From Candidatus Poribacteria bacterium (GTDB lineage: Bacteria > Poribacteria > WGA-4E > WGA-3G): a DNA stretch of 64,000 nt. Below the pieces are notes generated by a model. That model did no database searches and was not told where the DNA came from. It saw only the letters and a list, made by a program, of their open reading frames with translations. The stretch spans positions 1 through 64,000 of the forward strand of contig VXMD01000074.1 of the NCBI GenBank assembly GCA_009841255.1, written 5' to 3'. Position numbers and translations under genes: made by a program. Positions 1 to 8,120 of this stretch are shown one piece after another (positions within the stretch are counted from its first letter, which is position 1; each line of letters starts with the position of its first letter).

Positions 1-133
1 AAGCTCTTGAAGATATTATACAGATGTATAAGTAATTAATGAATCCACTATATTAGCTTTATTGGTTGACAAGCAAACAAGTCAACCGAGGAAATGGTAT
101 GCTTAGAGAAATATTTATGTGGAGGTCGTAGAC

Positions 134-235
134 TTGAGCACACCCAAAAGCCCTAACAAGGATGATTTGGAAGATGCCGTGGGTAAGGCACTCCGGATAT
201 ATAGGAATTGCATGCGTCCTTTCGTGGAGGAATAA
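134..235 (+). pseudogene. Truncated HEPN/Swt1-type gene start (33 codons)
   Basis: This TTG-started reading frame is preceded by GGAGG (121-125) and closed by TAA directly before the ATG of the next gene. Its peptide begins L-S-T-P-K and continues with R-I-Y-R-N-C-M-R-P-F, which resembles the start of Swt1-type HEPN proteins. The DNA from about 92 to 150 is closely similar to the stretch just upstream of and into the 806-aa HEPN gene at 12508: the same TATGCT box, GTGGAGG ribosome site and TTGAGCAC start. Nothing after codon 33 resembles the longer paralogue. It is therefore most likely the remnant of a duplicated 5' end. It could still act as a short upstream cistron feeding ribosomes to the LRR gene. 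Confidence 0.6.
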
Positions 236-2098
236 ATGAAAAAACGGATAACACTTATTCTGATAATTTTACTCTCTCAAATTTTTGTTTCAGCACTCAC
301 TGCGGAAGATTGGATGCCTGATGAAACCCTCCGGCGCGTGATCTCTGAGACGTTAGGTGTTGACACGCTTACAATTGCAGACCTACAGAAACTTTACGAG
401 CTGATATTTGATGCCCGCGGTGTTAAAAGTCTCAAAGGCTTGGAACACGCTACAAATATTAAGACGTTACTGGTTGCGGATGAAGAGATTAGCGATCTAA
501 CACCACTTTCAGATCTTCGGAACCTAAGAGAACTAAAATTGTTTAGGAATCAGATTGTTGATATTTCACCGCTCTCAAATTTAATTCAATTAGAGGTGCT
601 TGAGTTACAGAACAATCAAATTGCCGATTTCACACCCTTATTGAACCTGACAAATCTGGGGTATCTTGATATTCGGAACAACCCAGATTCAGGTGTAGGT
701 CAGTTTGTATCCGCGCATCCAAGAGTAATAGAAGCATTACGACACTGGATGTGTGATTTTGGGTCGCCACTGTATGTGAAACCTGTAACGGAACGTCTTG
801 ATGCGCGTTCCTATCCTTCGATCGGCGGGTCGAACATGGTGAGAACAAAGTACGCAACAAGTTTAGAAGTTGTGGAGCCGTCTCGATCGGATTTCTTTGG
901 AGATACGTCTGTTTTTTATTCTGGGCTCTGGTTCGATAGGTCGCCTTTCGGCGGTGAGGTGCGTGCTGGTGAGGGGCCTTGGCATATTGAGAGGATAAAA
1001 CAAGATCATGCGAACCTTTTTCATGAGAACCCTAATGTACTGTTACTTGCTGAGATTCGCTACTATGATGGTTATCGCTTCGGGTTCACGGAAGATTCAC
1101 CTTATTGGTTGCGCAACCCTGATGGCACGATTGTAAGGGAGGAGTGGTTTGATGCTGAAGGCAATTTAGGTTATTTTAATGATATGGTTGATTTCACGAA
1201 CCCGGATGTCATTGAAATGATCGTCGCTCAAGCTGTTGCGGTTGCTAACTGCGGTCTCTATGATGGTATCATTCTCAATAATTGGAATGAGTCTGGAGAT
1301 CATCATGGGATTCCACAGGAGGAGGTCCTTCAGGCGCGGTTGCAAATTCTACAGAAGATTCGTGAGGCGGTGCCAGCAGACGATTTTCTGATAGCTGTAA
1401 ATTCAGTATGGCGCAAAATTCCACGCTCAGCTCCGTATATCAATGGGGCACTCATGGAAACTTGGGGGTCAGAGTGGCAAGGAACGGGGGAGGCTGCGTA
1501 TTATACCCGTCAAGACTATCTCAATTATGAGGAGGCACTTCTCTGGAACGAAGCGAACTATAGGGAACCGAACTTTACTTTTTTAGCTGCCAAACTTCCA
1601 ACTTATGCCGATCCACAATCACCTCACAATCTTCAAAACATGCGTGTGTTCACGACACTGAGTCTCACACATTCAGACGGCTACGTAAACGTACATCAGA
1701 GTCTATCGAGTAGTCTCTACTATAATTTCTGGGATGCCGACTTGGGTCGTCCGATCGGAAAGAAGGCAGAGACCTATGAGAATATCGAGGGCCTCTTTAT
1801 CCGGGAATATACCAATGGCTGGGCTGTCTATAATCGGAGCGGTAAGGAGCAAATTATCCGTTTGCCGGTAGAAACGACAGGTGTCAGCAATCAGCAATCA
1901 GCTAGCGTGCATGTGATTCCTGACCTCGATGGCGAAATGTATCTTAAATCACCCAGTGGAGACTTGAACGGTGACGGCGTTGTGAACGTTCTGGATTTAG
2001 TGATTGCCGCAAACGCTTTCGGGACAGCAGCACCTGACCTGAACGGTGACGGCGTTGTGAACGTTCTGGATCTCGTGCTTGTTGCGAATGAATTTTAG
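236..2098 (+). CDS. Secreted leucine-rich-repeat / putative glycosidase / dockerin protein
   Basis: This is a 620-aa exported protein. Residues 1-23 form a signal peptide with a basic start and a hydrophobic core ending near A-L-T-A. Residues about 55-150 hold four leucine-rich repeats of the internalin-like L-x-x-L-x-x-L type. Residues about 170-560 resemble a TIM-barrel putative glycoside hydrolase (GHL type), with segments such as D-F-T-N-P-D-V and Y-D-G-I-I-L-N-N-W. The last ~45 residues are two dockerin type I calcium loops (D-L-N-G-D-G-V-V-N-V-L-D-L). A good ribosome site (GGAGG at 226-230) supports the start. No cohesin is visible in the window, so the dockerin partner is unknown. The substrate cannot be named from sequence alone. 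Confidence 0.75.
   Translation: MKKRITLILIILLSQIFVSALTAEDWMPDETLRRVISETLGVDTLTIADLQKLYELIFDARGVKSLKGLEHATNIKTLLVADEEISDLTPLSDLRNLRELKLFRNQIVDISPLSNLIQLEVLELQNNQIADFTPLLNLTNLGYLDIRNNPDSGVGQFVSAHPRVIEALRHWMCDFGSPLYVKPVTERLDARSYPSIGGSNMVRTKYATSLEVVEPSRSDFFGDTSVFYSGLWFDRSPFGGEVRAGEGPWHIERIKQDHANLFHENPNVLLLAEIRYYDGYRFGFTEDSPYWLRNPDGTIVREEWFDAEGNLGYFNDMVDFTNPDVIEMIVAQAVAVANCGLYDGIILNNWNESGDHHGIPQEEVLQARLQILQKIREAVPADDFLIAVNSVWRKIPRSAPYINGALMETWGSEWQGTGEAAYYTRQDYLNYEEALLWNEANYREPNFTFLAAKLPTYADPQSPHNLQNMRVFTTLSLTHSDGYVNVHQSLSSSLYYNFWDADLGRPIGKKAETYENIEGLFIREYTNGWAVYNRSGKEQIIRLPVETTGVSNQQSASVHVIPDLDGEMYLKSPSGDLNGDGVVNVLDLVIAANAFGTAAPDLNGDGVVNVLDLVLVANEF
1965..2071 (+). repeat. Near-identical dockerin repeats (2 x 32 bp, period 75)
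   Basis: A 32-nt stretch at 1965-1996 recurs exactly at 2040-2071, 75 nt (25 codons) later. It encodes the N-G-D-G-V-V-N-V-L-D core of each dockerin half. Identity extending to synonymous positions points to recent duplication or gene conversion. Confidence 0.85.
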
Positions 2099-2300
2099 AG
2101 AGGGCAAACGAATGACATTCTTGAAACGGAAAAATAAGAAGCGTCGCGGATTAAGGCTTAGGTTGTCTAACGTGAGTTTGAAAAAAGTGAGTTGTTGGTC
2201 GGAAACCTATGTAAATCGTTGGTTTGCTGAAGTTCATCGAAGTTCAGAGAGGGTTTGTTCTCCGAGATAGGTCTGTGGATGCGGTTTCTGGAGAAAATAC

Positions 2301-2334
2301 CAGCAAAAACAACGCGCCCTTTATGAAGGGCGCG
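2301..2334 (-). terminator. Rho-independent terminator of the 51-aa peptide gene
   Basis: A perfect 9-bp inverted repeat, CGCGCCCTT (2313-2321) and AAGGGCGCG (2326-2334), has a 4-nt loop. Read on the minus strand it is followed by a T-rich tract (complement of 2301-2312). It lies 19 bp beyond the stop of the minus-strand peptide gene. The plus strand lacks a T tract after the stem, so the direction is clear. Confidence 0.85.
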
Positions 2335-2352
2335 CTCTTGGGCAAATCTTAC

Positions 2353-2508
2353 CTATTTGCCAGCAGGTTTTTTGGGGGGTGGGGAAGGTTGTGCCGGCCT
2401 ATTCCCAGCAGGTTTAGCTGGAGAAGAAGGAGACAGGGGTTTTCCTGGTGGTTTGCGAAGCGGTCTTCGAGGACCAGCAGCCTCATGAATGGGTTTTCTA
2501 TTTTTCAT
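2353..2508 (-). CDS. 51-aa proline/lysine-rich basic peptide, unknown function
   Basis: This short minus-strand gene encodes a peptide starting M-K-N-R-K-P-I-H and dominated by Pro, Lys, Arg and Ser, ending P-P-K-K-P-A-G-K. It has no predicted signal or membrane segment and is likely disordered. Three things support it as real: a strong GGAGGA ribosome site 9 nt before the ATG, a perfect terminator just downstream, and its position 57 bp after a membrane-protein gene on the same strand. An ATG 45 nt further upstream is in frame, but the ribosome site favours the start used here. I recognise no family. A small nucleic-acid-binding or assembly role is only a guess from composition. Confidence 0.55.
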   Translation of the reverse strand: MKNRKPIHEAAGPRRPLRKPPGKPLSPSSPAKPAGNRPAQPSPPPKKPAGK

Positions 2509-2565
2509 AACAATAGTTCCTCCAATGTTTATAGTCAGTAAAACGCACGGCACTGCTCATGCAGT

Positions 2566-3045
2566 TTATCCGCTTGCGTGGATGTTTTCTAAATTCAACC
2601 CAATGAATAGAGCCGTGCAAGAAACAGCAGCAATATAGGTAAAGACAGAAACATAACTCAGGATACGCGTTATCTGTGATGCCCGGGATATCTTTTCTCC
2701 GGCATTTTCGTCGCCCTCTAAATAGTACTTTTCATTGAACTCGCGTTGTTTGTTTAATGCGCGTTGACCGAAAAGGTATGATAACAGAGTGGAGGTAATC
2801 GCAAGGACAAACATCAGCCAAGAGCCATACAGACCCCATAGATGATCGGCTTTTGACAGTTCAACTACGTTTTTTATCAAAACCAATGATAGCCCTAAAC
2901 CTGCACTTGATAAAGAGAGAATTGCTTTGTCCAGATTTTCAACGTTTGACAGATCACGCTTAGAGAGATCTTCTTCCTCTTTAACGTATAACTCATAGAG
3001 TTTTTCTGAGTCATCATGTGAATTTTGGCGTTCTTCGTCCATCAT
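2566..3045 (-). CDS. Small three-helix membrane protein, unknown
   Basis: This 159-aa protein has a hydrophilic, acidic N-terminus (residues 1-40) and three hydrophobic segments: about 45-62 (S-A-G-L-G-L-S-L-V-L-I), 75-93 (W-L-M-F-V-L-A-I) and 130-150 (Y-V-S-V-F-T-Y-I-A-A). Between the second and third lies a polar, charged stretch. It starts M-M-D-E; either ATG fits the AGGGA ribosome site. It is the first gene of a minus-strand unit with the 51-aa peptide and has a good promoter upstream (3102-3131). I recognise no family. The layout of an acidic tail followed by three helices resembles small accessory membrane proteins found beside defence genes, but that is an impression only. Confidence 0.7.
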   Translation of the reverse strand: MMDEERQNSHDDSEKLYELYVKEEEDLSKRDLSNVENLDKAILSLSSAGLGLSLVLIKNVVELSKADHLWGLYGSWLMFVLAITSTLLSYLFGQRALNKQREFNEKYYLEGDENAGEKISRASQITRILSYVSVFTYIAAVSCTALFIGLNLENIHASG

Positions 3046-3101
3046 GTTCCCTGCCCGGAAGTTGGATTAAACAATATTATGACGTTCCTATGGATACTTT
3101 A

Positions 3102-3131
3102 AGTATATCATAATCCAAAACGCCCTGTCAA
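3102..3131 (-). promoter_or_regulatory. Sigma70-type promoter for the membrane-protein unit
   Basis: On the minus strand TTGACA (3131-3126) and TATACT (3107-3102) are separated by 18 nt. They lie about 57 nt upstream of the start at 3045. Both hexamers are close to consensus. Confidence 0.65.
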
Positions 3132-3308
3132 ATTCTTTATCTGTTAATTTGGAATTGGAGGCACCGTTTTTTATACACCTTTCGCCACGCTGGGCTAAAA
3201 CTGGCAATGCAAACAACGAGTGCGGTTTACAATCCGCGTTCATCCGTGTCATCCGCGATTCAGACAATTAACACATATCACCCCGCCGGGAAAATCACAG
3301 CCCTGTTT

Positions 3309-3373
3309 GTAGTAGTGCGATTCATCGCACGTTCTCATCCATTAGCGGACAATACACGGCGTGTACCTACTAC
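3309..3373. repeat. 65-bp palindrome-bounded intergenic element
   Basis: GTAGTAG (3309-3315) and CTACTAC (3367-3373) form terminal inverted repeats. An inner perfect stem, GTGCGA-ttca-TCGCAC, lies at 3315-3330. The element sits between the membrane-protein promoter and the end of the methyltransferase gene. The rest of 3132-3375 holds no gene I can support. Confidence 0.5.
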
Positions 3374-3375
3374 TT

Positions 3376-4599
3376 TTAATACCGCTGCTCTCCCAACTTA
3401 TGCACCAACATCACCTCATTCCCACGTGGGTCAATGACTTTGACAGCAACTTGTCCATGCTCACCGACGGGAAATGGAAGGGATTCTGTGCCGCTGAACT
3501 TCTCAAACTGTTCTTCGTCGATGACACCTTTGAGGGCGCGGGCGATTTTGTCCCACGCTTTTTTGTCGGGAAAGAAGGCTTGCGTGATGCAGAAGGTTCG
3601 ACCGTCGTAGTCGGAATCAACGAACCACGCCGCGACTTTGTCCGCGCCTGCGGAATTCACTGTGTTGTCTACAGGGTTGTAGACATCCACACCCTCCATC
3701 TTGACGATGTATTCCCCGTTATCTGTCTCTTGAATCTCTGTGCGTGGCATTCCGAACACCGTGAATAATTGTGTCGAAGGTGTTTCCTTGAGCAGCCCAC
3801 CCATTGCGACATCTGGGTTGATATGGGCGATATGGATACGAACCCTCGGATTCGGATCTTCTTGGATGATGGCTTGCGCGGCACCATCAAAACTGAAACC
3901 CGCAAAAACCAATTCATCGTAGCCACGACGGGACGCAATGCGGAGGCAATCCTCGACTTGCAGTGCCGTTACGGGCCCGTGTTGGGGACCGAATACGACT
4001 GCAACGAGGCGTTCCGTCTCGTCCCCTTCCCAACTCCCTTCGGCGTGGAGGACATCCCCCTCAAGTGGATCGAGCGTGGCAAATTTCAAGGTTCGGTTAT
4101 CGGGAAACTGCACACCGTCATTTCGGAGGAGTCGGATCATCTGGTCGAGATGTGCCTCGGCATTGACAGCGTTTTGTCCGTCTGTTTCGGCATCATAAGT
4201 GTCTAGCGGTGCATCGGGTTCGCCGCCGATAGGTGATTCGAGGTCAAGGGATTCTTCGGCGGGTTGCACTGCCTCTACGGTGAAGGGACCGCTCACCCGT
4301 ATCCGTTTTGTGTCAATGTTTGGCTGATCGACTAACTCTTCGCCTTCAGAAGATTTAGCGATACAGTCGTTCACTTCGTCCATCTTTGCGCGCCACGCCT
4401 TGCGGTAATCCATGAGAGCCTCTTGCAACGGTTGGGGCCAGTCGGGATCGGTATCAAATGGGACCTCCCACTCCTGCCAGCCTGTTTCTGGGAGTTGCCA
4501 GCGTCGCCGATCTGCCTCTGTGATAGATCTTTTTCCTTCCCGCCTCTCTTTTTCAGCAAGTTTAGAAAGCAATTTGGCGCGAATTTTGCGGGGGGGGGG
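3376..4599 (-). CDS. C-terminal part of adenine DNA methyltransferase, out of frame
   Basis: About 407 codons continue the methyltransferase gene in the next reading frame after a run of ten C on the coding strand. There is no start codon or ribosome site at the junction. The segment begins with a basic stretch (K-L-L-S-K-L-A-E-K-E-R-R-E-G) and ends with a compact domain whose visible segments include V-A-V-V-F-G-P-Q-H-G-P-V-T and R-R-G-Y-D-E-L-V-F-A-G-F. I do not know a precise name for this domain. In beta-class (type III Mod-like) enzymes such tails can contact partner subunits. With nine C instead of ten, the two parts would form one protein of about 990 residues. Treat it as one gene with 4562-6346, split by slippage, mutation or sequence error. 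Confidence 0.75.
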   Translation of the reverse strand, partial: PPPRKIRAKLLSKLAEKERREGKRSITEADRRRWQLPETGWQEWEVPFDTDPDWPQPLQEALMDYRKAWRAKMDEVNDCIAKSSEGEELVDQPNIDTKRIRVSGPFTVEAVQPAEESLDLESPIGGEPDAPLDTYDAETDGQNAVNAEAHLDQMIRLLRNDGVQFPDNRTLKFATLDPLEGDVLHAEGSWEGDETERLVAVVFGPQHGPVTALQVEDCLRIASRRGYDELVFAGFSFDGAAQAIIQEDPNPRVRIHIAHINPDVAMGGLLKETPSTQLFTVFGMPRTEIQETDNGEYIVKMEGVDVYNPVDNTVNSAGADKVAAWFVDSDYDGRTFCITQAFFPDKKAWDKIARALKGVIDEEQFEKFSGTESLPFPVGEHGQVAVKVIDPRGNEVMLVHKLGEQRY

Positions 4600-6346
4600 T
4601 AATTTGTGATAAGGTGTGATTGAGAGTTTCCAACCTCTCCTTGAGAATCGGTTCATGCTTTGCGAAAATAGGATCAAGCGCGGTGTTTTGGGCGATACTC
4701 CTAAGTGTAATATGTGGAACTGTTTTGTTGATGAAACTACCCGCGATACCCTTGGATTCGTCCTTGAGTTTGTAGTAGTCAAAATTCCCTGTTAAGAGAC
4801 GTTGGCGTGCTAAAGCGACCGCGACACGGCTCGTATCTATGGTTACCCATCGTCTGCCCCACTGCTCCGCAACATAAGCGGTTGTGCCACCCCCACAGGT
4901 GGGATCAAGAACAAGGTCGCCGGGCCTTGTTGTCATTAGAACACAACGCTCTATGACTTTATCTTGGGTTTGAACAACATAAAATCTCTCGTTTGCTTTA
5001 CCTGATGTATCAATCCAAGCATTCGTCAAACGTTTTACGGGAAAGTCTTGGTGATATTTTTTAAACCATGGTTTTTTCCCTCTGCTTTCCAATCTTCCAG
5101 CCGAATTAAGTCTTTGTAACCCTTCTATACTTGTTTTCCAATGGCTCTTTGAATCTGTAAGATGTGTATTTCCCTCAAAGCTAAAAGAAGGTCTATTAGA
5201 ACCGGCTCCAGCGGAAGTTAATCCCGAAAGTTGATATACTTTAGCTTCCGATGGTAGTAGATTTGTATTTGCTTTCTCTTCTGGAGTTAAAGGACGGTCC
5301 TTCATATCGATAGTAACGCCCCAAGAACCTCCCTTAGTTTCACGTGCCCATTCATCACAAGGCTTATCTATAAAAATCTGATGATATGCGAGGTTTTCTA
5401 TATTCCTCGCGTACCAGAGTAAATAAAACAAGTTGTTGTCTAATAACTTTCTTGGTGTTGTTGTCTTAAATACTGATATTTGAGAAACGAAGTTATTCGG
5501 TCTAAACACCTCGTCCATTAAATTGCGTGCAAGATGAACATTTTCATCACCAATCTGCACAAAGATGCTCCCACTATCTGTCAACAACTCTTTGGCAACA
5601 ATCAGGCGTTCACGCAAATAGGCAAGATAAGAGTGGATCCCGAGCGTCCACGTATCGCGGTAGGCTTTAATCTGTTCACGTTCGCGGGTTAAATCTTGAT
5701 CTCTGTCCTTTACATCGCGCTGAAAGACGGTGGGTTGGAAGTTGGAGGCGAACTTGATGCCGTAAGGCGGATCGATATAGATCATCTGCACCTTACCGGC
5801 GAGGTCTTCTCGGTGCGCAAGCGAACTCATCACGGTGAGGCTGTCACCCAAAATGAGGCGGTTCGCCCAATCCACATCGTGTTGGTAAAAATCGACTGCT
5901 TTGCTATAATCCTGCTGCGGATCGGCGAAGAGTTCACGCTGGACGTTCTGGCGTTCTGCGACTTTCAAGATGGCTTTGGCACTCACACGCTCGTGGATAT
6001 GCAGTGCGACGGGATCCACAGTGAAAGATTTCGTTTCTTGTTTGCCTGCCCATTCCAGCCATGGACTGTGGTGCTGGAGGGCATCGGCGAGGGTTTTCGC
6101 TTCTTCGGTGCTGAGGGGTCGCTGTTGTGCTGTTTGTAGAAGTTCGGGGAGCTTGTCTGCGTCTCCGTTTGGGTCGGATCGGAGGTTGGGCGGTAGATGC
6201 GGATTGTAGGTGTATTCCTGTTTTGGGGTTTCTTGGATTCTGCCTTGTGCGGCGATACCTGCAGGTGGGTTGTTTTTTCGGGTAGCAGTGTCGTGTCGAT
6301 AGTCTTGGACATCTTTTCGTTGGGTGGTGCGTTTTCTCCTCGCCAT
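4562..6346 (-). CDS. Beta-class N6-adenine DNA methyltransferase (N-terminal part)
   Basis: The frame is 594 aa, of which about 583 precede the frameshift. It transfers methyl from S-adenosylmethionine to adenine in DNA. Motif IV is D-P-P-Y-G at residues 192-196, and motif I is L-D-P-T-C-G-G-G near residue 480. The order IV then I is that of beta-class enzymes, which include type III Mod subunits. The ~240 residues between them would carry target recognition. The start has an ideal AAGGAGG site 7 nt upstream. No Res-type helicase-nuclease gene adjoins it, so it is orphan or works with the divergent operon at 6543. The frame runs into a C10 tract and stops about ten codons later, losing the C-terminal ~400 residues. 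Confidence 0.85.
   Translation of the reverse strand: MARRKRTTQRKDVQDYRHDTATRKNNPPAGIAAQGRIQETPKQEYTYNPHLPPNLRSDPNGDADKLPELLQTAQQRPLSTEEAKTLADALQHHSPWLEWAGKQETKSFTVDPVALHIHERVSAKAILKVAERQNVQRELFADPQQDYSKAVDFYQHDVDWANRLILGDSLTVMSSLAHREDLAGKVQMIYIDPPYGIKFASNFQPTVFQRDVKDRDQDLTREREQIKAYRDTWTLGIHSYLAYLRERLIVAKELLTDSGSIFVQIGDENVHLARNLMDEVFRPNNFVSQISVFKTTTPRKLLDNNLFYLLWYARNIENLAYHQIFIDKPCDEWARETKGGSWGVTIDMKDRPLTPEEKANTNLLPSEAKVYQLSGLTSAGAGSNRPSFSFEGNTHLTDSKSHWKTSIEGLQRLNSAGRLESRGKKPWFKKYHQDFPVKRLTNAWIDTSGKANERFYVVQTQDKVIERCVLMTTRPGDLVLDPTCGGGTTAYVAEQWGRRWVTIDTSRVAVALARQRLLTGNFDYYKLKDESKGIAGSFINKTVPHITLRSIAQNTALDPIFAKHEPILKERLETLNHTLSQITPPPQNSRQIAF
4590..4599. repeat. Ten-base G/C homopolymer inside the methyltransferase gene
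   Basis: Ten consecutive G on the plus strand (C on the coding strand) sit exactly at the boundary between the two methyltransferase reading frames. Nine C would join them. Such tracts are known slip sites in phase-variable methyltransferase genes and are also frequent sites of sequencing error. Confidence 0.9.
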
Positions 6347-6426
6347 TCTGTATCCTCCTTGTTTATTATCAGCGATAATACCTTAAATTTATGGTTGGTG
6401 TCAAGTTCTTTTTGTAAAAATATTAC

Positions 6427-6458
6427 TTGACCTCTCGAGAAAGTTTATGGTAAACTTT
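6427..6458 (+). promoter_or_regulatory. Promoter with embedded operator-like palindrome
   Basis: TTGACC (6427-6432) and TAAACT (6451-6456) are spaced by 18 nt. A perfect inverted repeat, AAAGTTTA-tgg-TAAACTTT (6440-6458), covers the spacer and the -10 box. It lies about 85 nt before the first ORF of the plus-strand operon and about 80 nt upstream of the divergent methyltransferase start. A dimeric repressor bound here would block transcription. No regulator gene is recognisable in the operon. Confidence 0.5.
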
Positions 6459-6542
6459 AAGATAATCCCTTGGGAAGAACAGGTTCGACTCAAAATCGGA
6501 CGTTACGGAAACACACAGGCAAATTGACTGAAAGAGATCTTC

Positions 6543-6967
6543 ATGAAATTGGAAGTCATTAAAAACTGCACAACAGAAAAAATAATTAAGGTTACTCCGT
6601 ACCAGATTTAGCCATGCGTGATTTTCAGGAATGGCATGGAAAGAATGAAGATGTAATCAAGTTGAATCACCTATCATATACTATTGCAAATCTGAACTCA
6701 ACGGACTCGGAGATTAACGAGCCTATATCAAATCTATGGGAAGTTGACTTCTATCTACCCAATCCGATAAAAAATCGAGCACTTTCTCAATTCACGAAAT
6801 CACAAACAATTACACAAGAGTTATCAGATCAGATTCCTGATGAAGTCACCGATGAAGCCTCCATGGCGGTTTTGAAATCAAACATTGTGTTATCTGCTGT
6901 CGGAACGGAAATTTTACAGAATCATCATCCGCATTCTGACTACAAAGTGAGAATTTCCGATGGATAG
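6543..6967 (+). pseudogene. First ORF of the defence-like operon, probably frameshifted
   Basis: An ATG at 6543 opens a 22-codon frame (M-K-L-E-V-I-K-N...P-Y-Q-I) that stops at TAG 6609-6611. A second frame opens at ATG 6614 and gives 117 aa (M-R-D-F-Q-E-W-H-G...V-R-I-S-D-G), overlapping the next ORF by 8 bp. Adding one base near 6609 would fuse the two into a protein of about 140 residues. I infer one gene with a single-base lesion, though the 117-aa frame alone may be translated. No family is recognised; the product is soluble and rich in Asn, Ser and acidic residues. It is the first gene after the palindrome promoter, so an adaptor or regulator for the downstream genes is possible. Confidence 0.45.
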
Positions 6968-8117
6968 ACAATCAGTTACACTGTCAGTTACACTGGATGA
7001 GTTTATTGCTTCATACTCATTCTGGGGTGAATGGGAGGTTTCCTATACAGACGGGACTCATCTGCCTAAAGATGAATATGTGAAACTTGGTGCCATCACA
7101 ATTGACGGATCCGAGGAGATAGCACAACACTATCCAATTCTGCCTTTTACTTTTCAGTTCGCGACAGATCGAGAGTTTGAAGAACGCTTTTCTGAGTTAT
7201 TTTGCCGTTTTCCTGAATTACTGCAGACCAAGAAACAAAATGACAAAATAGAAAAGCAACAAAACAGCTCAGAAGACCAAAAGGCACAAGTAAATCGAAC
7301 GAAAAAAATCATACGTAACGAACTTGCAGACAGTATAGTCAGAACGGGGTTGTTGCGTCCAGAGTTTTGCTTAATGAAAGAACAAACTGTTGAAATGAGG
7401 TTCCTTGATGTGATGGAACAACTTTCAAAATCAAAAGATGGTTACCTAATCTTTGTTACTGATACGAGTGCGCTGCGTCGAGGAGCCATTTCTTTTTTGC
7501 ACAAAACTCTATCTAAGGTGCTAATTTGGACAATTGTTCCTGTTTTTGTGATGACTGAAGTCCAACGACAGATAAATGAATTGAACAAAATCTGGACCCA
7601 AAGTGATAAACCGCACCTCGGTAGGTGCAGTGTCCTGAGACAGCGACCACAGGTTTCGTGTATTAGCTGAGAGTTGAACTACATTCGCCAATGGAGACCG
7701 CTAGAAATACTAACAACGCTCTCTGAGCATTTAGGTTAGTCGAACGGTACCTCAAAAGTTGACCGACTTATTATTGAATGTGTTAAAAATCTTAAGCGGG
7801 ATCGTGGGCTTCACCGAGGGGTTTACCTTATCACTGGAGACAAAGATATGGCTTCGCTTGCGGCTTTAGAGAATCAAGGAAGTCTCTATATTGGTGCACC
7901 TCCTTTACCATCAAAGATCAACTCTGTTCAATACAACTCTCATAATCGAAGGTTGGTACTAACGCCTATTCACTATCTACTATGGGATTTAGCACAGGTT
8001 TTTAGTACGATTCGCGTTGAGAACAAAGAACATTCATGCAAATATGACCTTGTTTATTACTCACAAGCGCGTGGAGGCTTCTTTGCTAACGACGTAATGG
8101 AAATTCGGGAGGTGTGA
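6960..8117 (+). pseudogene. PIN-like nuclease gene interrupted by two in-frame stops
   Basis: One frame spans 385 codons but carries TGA at 7668-7670 and TAG at 7737-7739. Open parts are 6960-7667 and 7740-8117. The first ~150 residues match nothing I know. The later part looks PIN-like: V-T-D-T-S-A-L-R-R-G gives the first acidic residue at a strand end, followed by V-D-R-L-I-I-E-C and L-I-T-G-D-K-D-M-A. These are typical places for PIN acidic residues in metal-dependent RNases. CGA to TGA and CAG to TAG are single transitions that would explain both stops. The upstream ORF overlaps by 8 bp and the next gene starts 3 bp after the end. An ATG at 7848 could restart only the last 89 codons, without the first PIN acid. 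Confidence 0.6.
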
Positions 8118-8120
8118 CAG

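Noticed and set aside
2112-2270. 52-aa basic ORF just after the LRR gene, with AGAGGG upstream
   Set aside because: No terminator or conserved feature supports it, it is very rich in Lys and Arg by composition, and the other strand has a better-supported small gene next to it.
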